Assembly (NCBI GenBank): GCA_034005165.1
Contig: JAVEVE010000001.1
Span: 248,001 to 312,000 of the forward strand
Length of the DNA stretch: 64,000 nt
Direction: 5' to 3'
Source of the DNA: UBA1573 sp034005165
GTDB lineage: Bacteria; Pseudomonadota; Alphaproteobacteria; Micavibrionales; Micavibrionaceae
Position 1 is the stretch's first letter; the number at the start of each line of letters is the position of its first letter. A program made the position numbers and the translations under genes. The notes under the pieces are model-generated. The model had not been told where the DNA came from. It was given only the letters and a program-made list of their open reading frames with translations, and ran no database searches. This document shows, piece after piece, positions 17,432 to 25,746 of the stretch.

Positions 17432-19339
17432 ATGATCCTCCGCTCAATGCGTAATGGCTTTTTCTCGGCAATCTTTCTGGGCTTGCTTGTTCTTGGTGGG
17501 TTCTCTCTGGTTTTGACTGACTGGAACGGAATGTTTCGAGATGGAGGCGTCACAAAAACAGATATCGCCGTTGTCAATGGAACACCAATTAAAATTTCGG
17601 AATTCAATAACATTGCTAATCGTGTACTCAGAAACCAGCGGATAAACGCGGCACAAGCCTATGAGTCAGGAATGCTGGACAACATCCTGCAAAATGAAAT
17701 CCTGACCCGTGTTCTTGCTCTGGCCGCAAATGACTATGGTATTCGCGTGGAAGACAAGCATATTGCAAAACAAATCAAGTCCCTGATCTCTCCCTTGATG
17801 AACGATCAAACCAACGATAAACAAGCGTTAAAACAGTTTTTACAAATGCAGGGCATGAACGAGAAAAATCTGATTTCTATTATTCGCAGTGAAATTGAAA
17901 CAGAACTCCTGAAAAGCTCTATCGCAGCAAATTCATATGTCCCAAGAATTTTGAGTGAAGACATTTCGTCCTATCAGGATACAACCCGCGCAGTTCGCTT
18001 CATTGAAATAAAAAATGAAGACATAAAGCTCGACAAGCAAGCAGACGAACAAACTCTCAAAGACTATTACGAAAGTGTAAAGACACAGTATATGGTTCCG
18101 GAGACTCGAGACTTCACAATTGCTGTGATGAATGCACACGACCTTGTTGCGGATACAAAAATCACAGATGAGGAAATCCAGACATACTACGATGCGCACA
18201 AGGAGGATTATCAGGAAGATGAAAAGCGTGTCCTCGATCAAGCCATCATCCAGAACGAAGGTGATGCGCTGAGCATCATAGAAAAAGTCAAATCAGGGCA
18301 GGATTTTGAAGAAACTATCAAAAATATGACAGGAAGCACAAAGACATACGCAAAGGCAATTTCCTTTGCGGCGAAGGACCTGTCTACAGATATGTCGAAA
18401 CCTGTATTTGCAGCACAAAAAAGTGACATTGTTGGGCCATTCAAATCTCCCCTAGGCTACCACGTCATCAAGATCGCAGATATCAAGGAACCAAGGACAA
18501 AGCCACTTGCAGAGTTGAAGGACGCAATTACCAAAGAATTAACAGACCAGAAAGTTGGTGATGAAATCTACGCGCTCACATCATCCTTCGAAGACCGTCT
18601 TGCAGCAGGTGAGGATTACGAAGCACTGAAAAATGAATTCAAGATCAAAACATATGCTTTCAAAAATGTCAGCATAGACACAAAGAAAATCGGTGAAGTG
18701 AATATATTCACCGAAGAGCAAACAAAAACAATTCTGAATAAAATATTCCAGATGGGAGATGAGGAACCAAGCTCTCTATCTGACCTATCCGCGACAGAAA
18801 TGTTTTCCGCAAAAGTGGATAAAATCACAACAGAAACTCCGAAAGCCTATAGTGATATCAAAGATATGATTGCCAAAAGATGGAAATCTGAAAATCAGGC
18901 GCGTCAAAACCTGATATCCGCACAATTGCTGACAGAGAAATTGAATGACGGGACAACAACTCTCCATAAATCAGGGTATAAAGTCCAAGAAATATCCAAA
19001 CTGGCGCGCCCCGGCTCATCCATTAAATCACCTGACAACATCCCTGTAAGTTTCAAGGATATACGTGTATCGACACGTTTCATGGATGCAGAAGAAGGAA
19101 AATACATTATTTCAATCCCGAGCGACGCCGAGTCAGTGATCGTAGGAGTTGTTGATAAAACGTCTCTGGGGACTCCGAACAAGGGCGAAATCGACACTCT
19201 TGTCAAATCCTTGAAAGCAGACATCTCGACAGCCAACCTGATGCTTTTTGTGACCCAACTGGAAAAAGAATATCCGGTAGAAATCAATCAGGCCCTGATA
19301 AAAAGATTATATGCAAACTCGGGAGACCAAGAGGAATAG
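17432..19339 (+). CDS. ppiD: PpiD-like periplasmic folding factor (peptidylprolyl isomerase family)
   Basis: 635 residues. One N-terminal membrane anchor (about 8–30), then a SurA/PpiD N-terminal helical domain (about 40–190; VVNGTPIKISEFN), then a parvulin-type rotamase domain (about 250–365) ending in the typical SPLGYHVIKIADI, and a long C-terminal helical part with a second less conserved PpiC-like region. By family knowledge it is anchored in the inner membrane and helps outer-membrane or secreted proteins to fold, in line with the nearby bamA, skp and lpx genes. Some rotamase residues are not conserved, so activity as an isomerase is uncertain. Confidence 0.88.
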   Translation: MILRSMRNGFFSAIFLGLLVLGGFSLVLTDWNGMFRDGGVTKTDIAVVNGTPIKISEFNNIANRVLRNQRINAAQAYESGMLDNILQNEILTRVLALAANDYGIRVEDKHIAKQIKSLISPLMNDQTNDKQALKQFLQMQGMNEKNLISIIRSEIETELLKSSIAANSYVPRILSEDISSYQDTTRAVRFIEIKNEDIKLDKQADEQTLKDYYESVKTQYMVPETRDFTIAVMNAHDLVADTKITDEEIQTYYDAHKEDYQEDEKRVLDQAIIQNEGDALSIIEKVKSGQDFEETIKNMTGSTKTYAKAISFAAKDLSTDMSKPVFAAQKSDIVGPFKSPLGYHVIKIADIKEPRTKPLAELKDAITKELTDQKVGDEIYALTSSFEDRLAAGEDYEALKNEFKIKTYAFKNVSIDTKKIGEVNIFTEEQTKTILNKIFQMGDEEPSSLSDLSATEMFSAKVDKITTETPKAYSDIKDMIAKRWKSENQARQNLISAQLLTEKLNDGTTTLHKSGYKVQEISKLARPGSSIKSPDNIPVSFKDIRVSTRFMDAEEGKYIISIPSDAESVIVGVVDKTSLGTPNKGEIDTLVKSLKADISTANLMLFVTQLEKEYPVEINQALIKRLYANSGDQEE

Positions 19340-19367
19340 CCTAGATTTTTAATAAAACAGGTTTTCT

Positions 19368-19407
19368 AGCAGCCAAGGCACAAATACGGCACTTGGCTGC
19401 TTTTTTA
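19368..19407 (+). terminator. Rho-independent terminator after the ppiD-like gene
   Basis: AGCAGCCAAG, a 14-base loop and CTTGGCTGCT (perfect 10-bp stem, 19368–19401) followed by a T-rich run. Confidence 0.9.
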
Positions 19408-19422
19408 TTGCTCGATACGCCT

Positions 19423-19451
19423 CTGGTAAAATTTGTCGGTAGATCTATACT
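19423..19451 (+). promoter_or_regulatory. Possible gltA promoter
   Basis: CTGGTA (19423–19428), 17-base spacer, TATACT (19446–19451). The -35 element is weak; position just after the preceding terminator and 74 bases before gltA fits. Confidence 0.35.
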
Positions 19452-19524
19452 TTTTAACGGGTACTTAACCAGTAAAGGTTAATGTGCAAATTCAAATTGT
19501 CGAATTTCAACCGGGGACCTTCTA

Positions 19525-20835
19525 ATGTCTGACGAAAAACAAAATACCACAGCAGAAAAAACCTTCACATTTACCAACGACCAAACTGGCGAAAAATGGA
19601 CTTTCCCCGTAGTCGAAGGAACTTTAGGACCTGATACCGTTGACATCAGATCATTCTATGAAGACACAGATATGTTCACACTTGACCCGAGCTTCACATC
19701 TACAGCAAGCTGCAAATCACGCATCACATTTATTGACGGGGACAAAGGAATACTTTTGCACCGTGGATACAACATTAAAGAATTGGCAGAAAAAAGTAAC
19801 TTCATGGAAGTTGCATACCTCCTACTTTACGGAGATCTGCCAAACCGCGAACAATATGAAGAATTTCGCAAAAACATCACCTACCACACCATGGTACATG
19901 AACAACTGCAATTCTTCTTCCGCGGTTTCCGCCGTGATGCACACCCGATGGCAATTATGTGCGGCGTTGTTGGCGCTTTGGCCTCCTTCTATCACGACTC
20001 TCTGGATATTTCAGATCCACGCCAGCGTGAGATTTCAGCACACCGCCTGATTGCAAAATTGCCAACGCTGGCAGCTATGGCCTACAAATATTCTGTCGGA
20101 CAACCATTCGTCTATCCAAGAAATGATCTAACTTTTGCCGAAAACTTCCTGCACATGTGTTTCGCGGTTCCTGCAGAACCTTATAAAGTATCCCCTATTC
20201 TGGCTGACGCTATGGACAAGATTCTTATCTTGCACGCAGACCACGAGCAAAACGCATCGACCTCGACTGTCCGTCTGGCTGGTTCGTCTCAAGCAAATCC
20301 GTTCGCGTGCATCGCAGCCGGTATAGCTTCTCTTTGGGGACCTGCACATGGCGGTGCCAACCAGGCTGTGTTGGAAATGCTGGAAGAGATAGGATCAAAA
20401 GATCGCGTTCCAGAATTTATCCAAGGCGTTAAAGATAAAAAATACCGCCTCATGGGCTTTGGCCACCGCGTGTATAAAAACTTCGACCCACGAGCAACTG
20501 TCATGAAGGAATCTTGTGATAAGGTTTTGGCAGAATTGGGAGTAAGAGATCCGTTGCTGGAGATTGCAATGGAACTAGAAAAAATTGCTCTCTCCGATCC
20601 GTACTTTATCGAACGAAAACTCTACCCGAACGTGGATTTCTACTCAGGAATTATTCTGAAAGCTATGGGTTTCCCGGTATCCATGTTCACCGTTCTGTTT
20701 GCCGTCTCCCGCACGGTTGGCTGGGTTTCCCAGTGGAAAGAAATGATGGAAGAGCCAAGCAACAGGATTGGACGTCCACGTCAGCTATATTGCGGAGCAA
20801 AAGACCGCGATTATACGCCAGTCGAAAAGAGATAA
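19525..20835 (+). CDS. gltA: Citrate synthase, type II (hexameric class)
   Basis: Condenses acetyl-CoA and oxaloacetate at the entry of the TCA cycle; 436 residues, length typical of the NADH-sensitive type II form of Gram-negatives. Active-site residues visible in LHADHEQNAST, GPAHGGANQ, GFGHRVYKN and PNVDFYSG, the last holding the catalytic Asp. Transcribed alone between two terminators. It uses the acetyl-CoA made by the PDH complex encoded earlier in the window. Confidence 0.98.
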   Translation: MSDEKQNTTAEKTFTFTNDQTGEKWTFPVVEGTLGPDTVDIRSFYEDTDMFTLDPSFTSTASCKSRITFIDGDKGILLHRGYNIKELAEKSNFMEVAYLLLYGDLPNREQYEEFRKNITYHTMVHEQLQFFFRGFRRDAHPMAIMCGVVGALASFYHDSLDISDPRQREISAHRLIAKLPTLAAMAYKYSVGQPFVYPRNDLTFAENFLHMCFAVPAEPYKVSPILADAMDKILILHADHEQNASTSTVRLAGSSQANPFACIAAGIASLWGPAHGGANQAVLEMLEEIGSKDRVPEFIQGVKDKKYRLMGFGHRVYKNFDPRATVMKESCDKVLAELGVRDPLLEIAMELEKIALSDPYFIERKLYPNVDFYSGIILKAMGFPVSMFTVLFAVSRTVGWVSQWKEMMEEPSNRIGRPRQLYCGAKDRDYTPVEKR

Positions 20836-20863
20836 TAGAATTCAAACGAGCATATGACTTAAG

Positions 20864-20886
20864 CCACCCGAAAGGGTGGTTTTTTT
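20864..20886 (+). terminator. Rho-independent terminator after gltA
   Basis: CCACCC-GAAA-GGGTGG (20864–20879) with seven T following. It lies in the 50 bases between the converging gltA and lpxB; on the minus strand no T run follows the stem, so it should act mainly on gltA. Confidence 0.92.
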
Positions 20887-22031
20887 CATTTCATTACAAA
20901 GTTTGCAGCAATATCTGATGCGCGCTCATGGGGATGCAAGCACAATTCTTCCAAAACCTCTTCTGAAAGTCTTTGATACTTCAGACGGCTCCCCCTCCTA
21001 TCAGATAAAAATTTTGATACAACATCGGATATATTAGCGGCAACAACTTGCTGCTGGATAAATTCAGGATAAGCATTCCTTCTCAAAAGGATATTCCCAA
21101 GATGAGCAAACTTTGTTTTCACAACACGTCGAACAATCTCCCAAGTTAGACTATTCATTTTATAAAAGAGAACATGAGGAATTCCGGATAAAGCAATTTC
21201 CAGCGCGACAGTTCCTGATACCGCAACTGCCACATCACAAGCTCGGAAAGCATCATATTTCTCTTCCGAATCAGACGTCACAACAACTTGCAGATTTTGG
21301 AATTCCTGCTCCAGTCGTGCGTGCCATTTAGGCAAAGTTGGGATAACAAACTTTAATTCAGGATATTTGTGACATAACAAAGAGACAACATCTTTTATAA
21401 TAGGGACACCCATCTCCAACTCACGCTCACGAGACCCGCAAAACAACCCCATCACAAGGTCATCTACAATAAACCCATGAGCTTGTCTGAATTTTAAACC
21501 ATCCCCCTCAAGCACCCCGGAAGTCACCATGGGATGCCCAACAGAGATCGCCGATAATCCTTCCCGTTCAAAATACGGTACTTCAAAAGGAAACAAACAA
21601 ATAATTCCATCAAGATACTGAGCAATTTTTCGGGCGCGACCAGGGCGCCAAGCCCAAACAGTCGGCGCAACATAATGAATACGGCGCGCAGGAACTTTCT
21701 GCTCTCGAAGTTTTTTTTGAACACGAAAAGAAAAATCTGGACTATCAATGGTCACGACCACATCCGGATTAAATCCGCGAATAGCCTCGACAGTTTTCCG
21801 AATTAAACCGATAAATTTCGGAACCTTGGGAAGAATTTCTGCAACCCCCATAACAGAAAGTTCTTCCATAGGAAAAAAGCTCTCTGTAAGTCCTGCTGAC
21901 AACATTTTTTCGCCGCCAATCCCGCGTATTTCAAGATCAGAGCGAATGGCAAGCATAGAGCGTATCAAATCAGCCCCCAACACATCCCCTGAACTCTCGC
22001 CAGCGATAATAAATATCTTCGTTACAGACAT
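20886..22031 (-). CDS. lpxB: Lipid-A-disaccharide synthase
   Basis: Glycosyltransferase that joins UDP-2,3-diacylglucosamine and lipid X to the lipid A disaccharide, at the inner face of the inner membrane. 381 residues; N-terminal IIAGESSGDVLGADL, DSPDFSF, the YVAPTVWAWR and 'LLPGSR'-equivalent GLFCGSRERE segments are visible; the usual Pro of LPGSR is replaced by Cys here. The ATG lies inside lpxI, with a 10-base overlap, pointing to translational coupling. Confidence 0.96.
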   Translation of the reverse strand: MSVTKIFIIAGESSGDVLGADLIRSMLAIRSDLEIRGIGGEKMLSAGLTESFFPMEELSVMGVAEILPKVPKFIGLIRKTVEAIRGFNPDVVVTIDSPDFSFRVQKKLREQKVPARRIHYVAPTVWAWRPGRARKIAQYLDGIICLFPFEVPYFEREGLSAISVGHPMVTSGVLEGDGLKFRQAHGFIVDDLVMGLFCGSRERELEMGVPIIKDVVSLLCHKYPELKFVIPTLPKWHARLEQEFQNLQVVVTSDSEEKYDAFRACDVAVAVSGTVALEIALSGIPHVLFYKMNSLTWEIVRRVVKTKFAHLGNILLRRNAYPEFIQQQVVAANISDVVSKFLSDRRGSRLKYQRLSEEVLEELCLHPHERASDIAANFVMK

Positions 22032-22825
22032 TCATCCACTCCCATACCGCAAAGAAAAATATCCTGTTGACGGCATGAATCCGACACCGCATCAAAATCA
22101 GGAGAAAGCGTGGCGCCTGCTTCAACAACAATACCGGATATCCCACATGATTTGGCCATAGCAACAGTCTTGATTCCTATAGTCGGCAGATCCAGCGCAT
22201 GATCTTGCTGCGGCTTGGATACTTTAACCAATATTTTTATCCCCTCGAGAGAGGCAACAGATTTCATTAAATAATCCGTACCACGCTTGTCTTCGCGAGC
22301 CATTACATGACCATCAAGGCCATCAATAATAACAGACTGTCCTAAATCTTGCGCACCATGTTCTTTGGCAGCTCTAAATCCTGATGAGATTGCACCGTCG
22401 GAACCTCGCCACCCTTGTGGCACAACGTGCCGCCCCAAAGGAAAAAGAAGTTCAGGCATGAACTCATGAATACCGTGAATACGGAAGCCTTCTGACTCTA
22501 ACTCTTCACGGATAACGCGAAGCAAGGCATCATCTCCTAAAGAACGTCGCAAAAGCTTCCCGACAATTTGCATGCCACGCTTATCCACCTTCAAAGTTAA
22601 AAGGTTGGGTCGCTGCAACCCTCCCACCATAACTAAGTCGGTGACATGACGCTCTTTAAAGTGGGAAATTATAGCCCCCGCTTGACCGACAGAATAGTCA
22701 ATCCCCAAATAAACAGGGACGACTTCCCCGCCCTGATGTTCAAGAGCACGAATAAAGCGTGCAGGCAAATCTCCATTACCCGCAATTAAGCCAATTTTCA
22801 GGCTATTTTTTTCTGTGGGGCACAT
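22022..22825 (-). CDS. lpxI: UDP-2,3-diacylglucosamine pyrophosphatase LpxI
   Basis: 267 residues of the LpxI (DUF1009) family, which replaces LpxH in most alphaproteobacteria and cleaves UDP-2,3-diacylglucosamine to lipid X. Visible: KIGLIAGNGDLP near the start, DLVMVGGLQRP, KVSKPQQDHALDLPTIG and a C-terminal VVEAGATL segment. It overlaps lpxA by 28 bases and lpxB by 10 bases. No later Met is available before the conserved KIGLIAG, so the long overlap with lpxA is probably real. Confidence 0.95.
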   Translation of the reverse strand: MCPTEKNSLKIGLIAGNGDLPARFIRALEHQGGEVVPVYLGIDYSVGQAGAIISHFKERHVTDLVMVGGLQRPNLLTLKVDKRGMQIVGKLLRRSLGDDALLRVIREELESEGFRIHGIHEFMPELLFPLGRHVVPQGWRGSDGAISSGFRAAKEHGAQDLGQSVIIDGLDGHVMAREDKRGTDYLMKSVASLEGIKILVKVSKPQQDHALDLPTIGIKTVAMAKSCGISGIVVEAGATLSPDFDAVSDSCRQQDIFLCGMGVDECL

Positions 22826-23598
22826 AAAGGAAATCGTCCCTTATTGCGGGCGAATGAAATGATTTGCATGACTGCGTCAGCTTGGGAAAAATCATTAGCA
22901 ACCATGTCGATCCGTTGATCCATAGTTCCCTCTTCACCAAACAACTCATTAAAAGCTCGCTGCAAAAGACGGATCTGGTCTTTATCAAAACCATTTCTCT
23001 CAAGGCCAACGATATTCAGCCCTGCAAGAAAGGCACGCTCGCCCTTTACACGACCATAAGGAATAACATCACTTTCAACTCCAGACATTCCACCGATCAC
23101 AGCAAAAGATCCGATACGCACAAACTGGTGAACAGCAGCAAGTCCACCGATCAGAACATGACTACCGACTTCAACATGTCCGCCAAGCGTCGCATTATTT
23201 GCCATGATGACATGATCGCCGACGATGCAATCATGAGCGACATGTGTGCTCATCATAAATAGACCATGATTACCAACAACTGTCTTCATTGCTCCGCTTT
23301 CCGTTCCCGGATTCATCGTGCAATGTTCGCGAATTGTATTGTTATGCCCGATAATTAGCTCGGACTCTTCTCCATGATATTTTAAATCCTGAGGAGCATG
23401 CCCTATTGACGCAAACGGATAAATTACAGTCTCTTCGCCGATTTGAGTGCGCCCTTCAACAACTACATGGGATTTCAGCTCGACCCGATCTCCCAAAGAT
23501 ACATGAGGCCCAATAACAGAATAAGGACCAATAACAACCCCTTCACCCAATTGGGCATTCGGATCGACAACAGCTGTAGGATGAATTTGTGTACTCAT
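22798..23598 (-). CDS. lpxA: UDP-N-acetylglucosamine acyltransferase
   Basis: First enzyme of lipid A synthesis; adds a 3-hydroxyacyl chain to UDP-GlcNAc. 266 residues from ATG at 23598; an ATG at 23610 adds four residues and cannot be excluded because neither has a well-placed Shine-Dalgarno. The left-handed beta-helix of hexapeptide repeats covers about 1–190 with the catalytic His in STHVAHDC and the HQFVRIG signature; the C-terminal helical part follows. Confidence 0.96.
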   Translation of the reverse strand: MSTQIHPTAVVDPNAQLGEGVVIGPYSVIGPHVSLGDRVELKSHVVVEGRTQIGEETVIYPFASIGHAPQDLKYHGEESELIIGHNNTIREHCTMNPGTESGAMKTVVGNHGLFMMSTHVAHDCIVGDHVIMANNATLGGHVEVGSHVLIGGLAAVHQFVRIGSFAVIGGMSGVESDVIPYGRVKGERAFLAGLNIVGLERNGFDKDQIRLLQRAFNELFGEEGTMDQRIDMVANDFSQADAVMQIISFARNKGRFPLCAPQKKIA

Positions 23599-23655
23599 AA
23601 TGCAATACATGCCCTAAACGCTGGAAAACAGCAAATCACGGAATTTTTCCGGATA

Positions 23656-24126
23656 TTACACTGTTTCCGGCTCCATAATCATCGCGGAAAATTCAGCTTC
23701 TGCGCACAAGATGCCATCCACTTTTGCTTCACCTTTAAATTTCCATACAGGTCCCCGCGATTTAAGAACCTCGACATGAATATGAAGGGAATCTCCAGGA
23801 GTGACGGGTCTACGGAATTTTGCATTATCAATGGTCATGAAATACACAAGCTTACCTTCACCTTCCACGCCCATAGTATGAACAACAAGAACCCCTGCCG
23901 TCTGGGCCATAGCCTCAACAATCAAGACGCCCGGCATAACCGGTGCACCTGGAAAGTGCCCTTGGAAATATGGTTCATTGAAAGTTACATTTTTCAATCC
24001 GATAGCGCTTTTACCTTTTTCGCATTCAAGAATACGATCAACCAAAAGCAGCGGATAACGGTGAGGAATCTTGTTCATAATTCCACGAACATCAATGACC
24101 TCTTTTTTGACTTGAACATCACTCAT
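23656..24126 (-). CDS. fabZ: 3-hydroxyacyl-ACP dehydratase FabZ
   Basis: Dehydrates 3-hydroxyacyl-ACP in fatty acid synthesis and competes with LpxA/LpxD for the same precursor, which explains its place in the lpx operon. 156 residues from the ATG at 24126, which overlaps the lpxD stop as ATGA; the frame is open further upstream but those codons lie inside lpxD. Catalytic His in NKIPHRYPLLLVDR and Glu in LIVEAMAQ are present, as is GHFPGAPVMPG. Confidence 0.97.
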   Translation of the reverse strand: MSDVQVKKEVIDVRGIMNKIPHRYPLLLVDRILECEKGKSAIGLKNVTFNEPYFQGHFPGAPVMPGVLIVEAMAQTAGVLVVHTMGVEGEGKLVYFMTIDNAKFRRPVTPGDSLHIHVEVLKSRGPVWKFKGEAKVDGILCAEAEFSAMIMEPETV

Positions 24127-25157
24127 GAATTGGTTCCTTCTTTTTTTCTTTCTGTAACTTTGCTCAGGTATACCGATTGGCGCAAATATTTTTTCATTGG
24201 CATTGCCGGATACCCCATCCACTCTTCCTTAGGAGGAATATCTTTGGTAACGCCGGATTTTGCAGCTACTTTTGCCATCGAGCCGATTTTCAAATGTCCT
24301 GCAACGCCGGACTGTCCAGCCAAAACGACAAAGTCACCAAGTTCAGTACTTCCGGCGATTCCCGCCTGAGCCACAATAATACAACCACGTCCGATTTTAA
24401 CGTTATGAGCAATCTGGACCAGATTATCAATCCAGCTTCCTGAACCGATCACAGTATCTCCGGATGCACCACGGTCAATAGTTGTGTTTGCACCAACTTC
24501 CACCATATCACCAATAACAACGCGTCCCAATTGTGGAACTTTAACAAAGCCACTTGGATCAATAGCAAACCCGAACCCGTCTTGCCCGATGCGCACTCCA
24601 GGATAGATACGTGAACCAAGCCCAATGATGGCATGAGAAATTGTTGCATGATTACCGATACGCACGCCGTCAGCAAGCTCTACCCCACGCCCTATCGAAG
24701 CATGACTTTCAATCCAGACATGATTACCGATAACAGCGCCCTCTCCAATAGAAACAAAATCGGATATATGAACAGCTTCACCAATCTTGGCAGACGGATG
24801 GATAGACGCAAGTTTGGAAATCGATGGCTCAGGTCTTTGCTCAGGATAAAAGGCCTGAGCCGCTAAAGCGTAGGATTTATATGGAGTTTTTGAAAGGAGC
24901 AAGCGTACATTTGGTGGCGCAAGACTGAGCATATCCGGATGAATAATACATGCACCAGCATTGGTGAACGCAAACTGATCCTTATATTTTTTGTTATCCA
25001 AAAAAGACAAATGCCCGTCACTAGCTACATCGAGAGCCGCAACATCTGATACAACATAATCACCATGTTGTGCACAATGCAGCTCGGCCCCAATGCGACC
25101 GGCGACTTGCGCCAGACTAAGCGGTGATGGTTTTGGAAAGAAACGTGCATCAGCCAT
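24123..25157 (-). CDS. lpxD: UDP-3-O-acylglucosamine N-acyltransferase
   Basis: Third acylation-pathway enzyme of lipid A. 344 residues from ATG at 25157 (AGG upstream; a TTG two codons earlier is less likely). N-terminal uridine-binding domain (about 1–105), then a beta-helix of hexapeptide repeats (about 110–300) with the catalytic His in QIAHNVKIG and the substrate-site DRGASGDT, and a C-terminal helix. Stop overlaps the fabZ start. Confidence 0.97.
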   Translation of the reverse strand: MADARFFPKPSPLSLAQVAGRIGAELHCAQHGDYVVSDVAALDVASDGHLSFLDNKKYKDQFAFTNAGACIIHPDMLSLAPPNVRLLLSKTPYKSYALAAQAFYPEQRPEPSISKLASIHPSAKIGEAVHISDFVSIGEGAVIGNHVWIESHASIGRGVELADGVRIGNHATISHAIIGLGSRIYPGVRIGQDGFGFAIDPSGFVKVPQLGRVVIGDMVEVGANTTIDRGASGDTVIGSGSWIDNLVQIAHNVKIGRGCIIVAQAGIAGSTELGDFVVLAGQSGVAGHLKIGSMAKVAAKSGVTKDIPPKEEWMGYPAMPMKKYLRQSVYLSKVTERKKEGTNS

Positions 25158-25193
25158 TATCAAAGAACCTGAGAGAAGAGACTAAATAAAAAA

Positions 25194-25718
25194 CTAAGGA
25201 TATTTCTTGTCCATACGGGAAAGAACTTCTTGAGAAATATCCAAATCTTCCTGAACAAGAACGACAGCCTTACGATCGACAACAACTTGTAACTTGCGCT
25301 CATCCGCAACATCAGCTGCAATCTGGGAAACTTTTTTCTGTATATCCCCCAAAAGTTTGACTTTACTGTCATCCAGAGACTTCCTGGATTGGTTGATTTT
25401 GTCCTGATATGACTTGGCAGTGTTGGTAAATTGTGTCTTAGCTGCCTCGACTTCTTCTTTCGTCATCTTTTCCTTGCCGCCTTTCAGCAAGGATTTTTCA
25501 AGATCAGCCAGCTTCTTGCGGTTGTCTTGAATCAGGGTTTGCAATTCAGTTTCCTGCTTTTTCAACCTATCCGCAGCACGCTTCCCCTCTTTGCAATTAA
25601 CGATAACACCTTCAATATCCAGAACGGCGACAGCTTTCTGTGTATCTTCGGCATGTGCCTTGACCGGAGAGAAAATAATAAGAGTGGCAAACGCAAAAAG
25701 CGTAATCAATTTTTTCAC
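25194..25718 (-). CDS. ompH: OmpH/Skp family periplasmic chaperone
   Basis: 174 residues with a signal peptide (about 1–23, ending AHA) and a long charged coiled-coil (about 45–125, with QTLIQDNRKKLADLEKSL), the tentacle region of Skp. By family knowledge it holds unfolded outer-membrane proteins on the way to BamA. It sits between bamA and lpxD as in most Gram-negatives. Confidence 0.93.
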   Translation of the reverse strand: MKKLITLFAFATLIIFSPVKAHAEDTQKAVAVLDIEGVIVNCKEGKRAADRLKKQETELQTLIQDNRKKLADLEKSLLKGGKEKMTKEEVEAAKTQFTNTAKSYQDKINQSRKSLDDSKVKLLGDIQKKVSQIAADVADERKLQVVVDRKAVVLVQEDLDISQEVLSRMDKKYP

Positions 25719-25746
25719 AATAACCTCACAAAATAACTATGAATTT

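Noticed and set aside
23443..24369. Plus-strand frame of 308 codons
   Set aside because: Antisense to lpxA, fabZ and lpxD, all of which have clear catalytic motifs.
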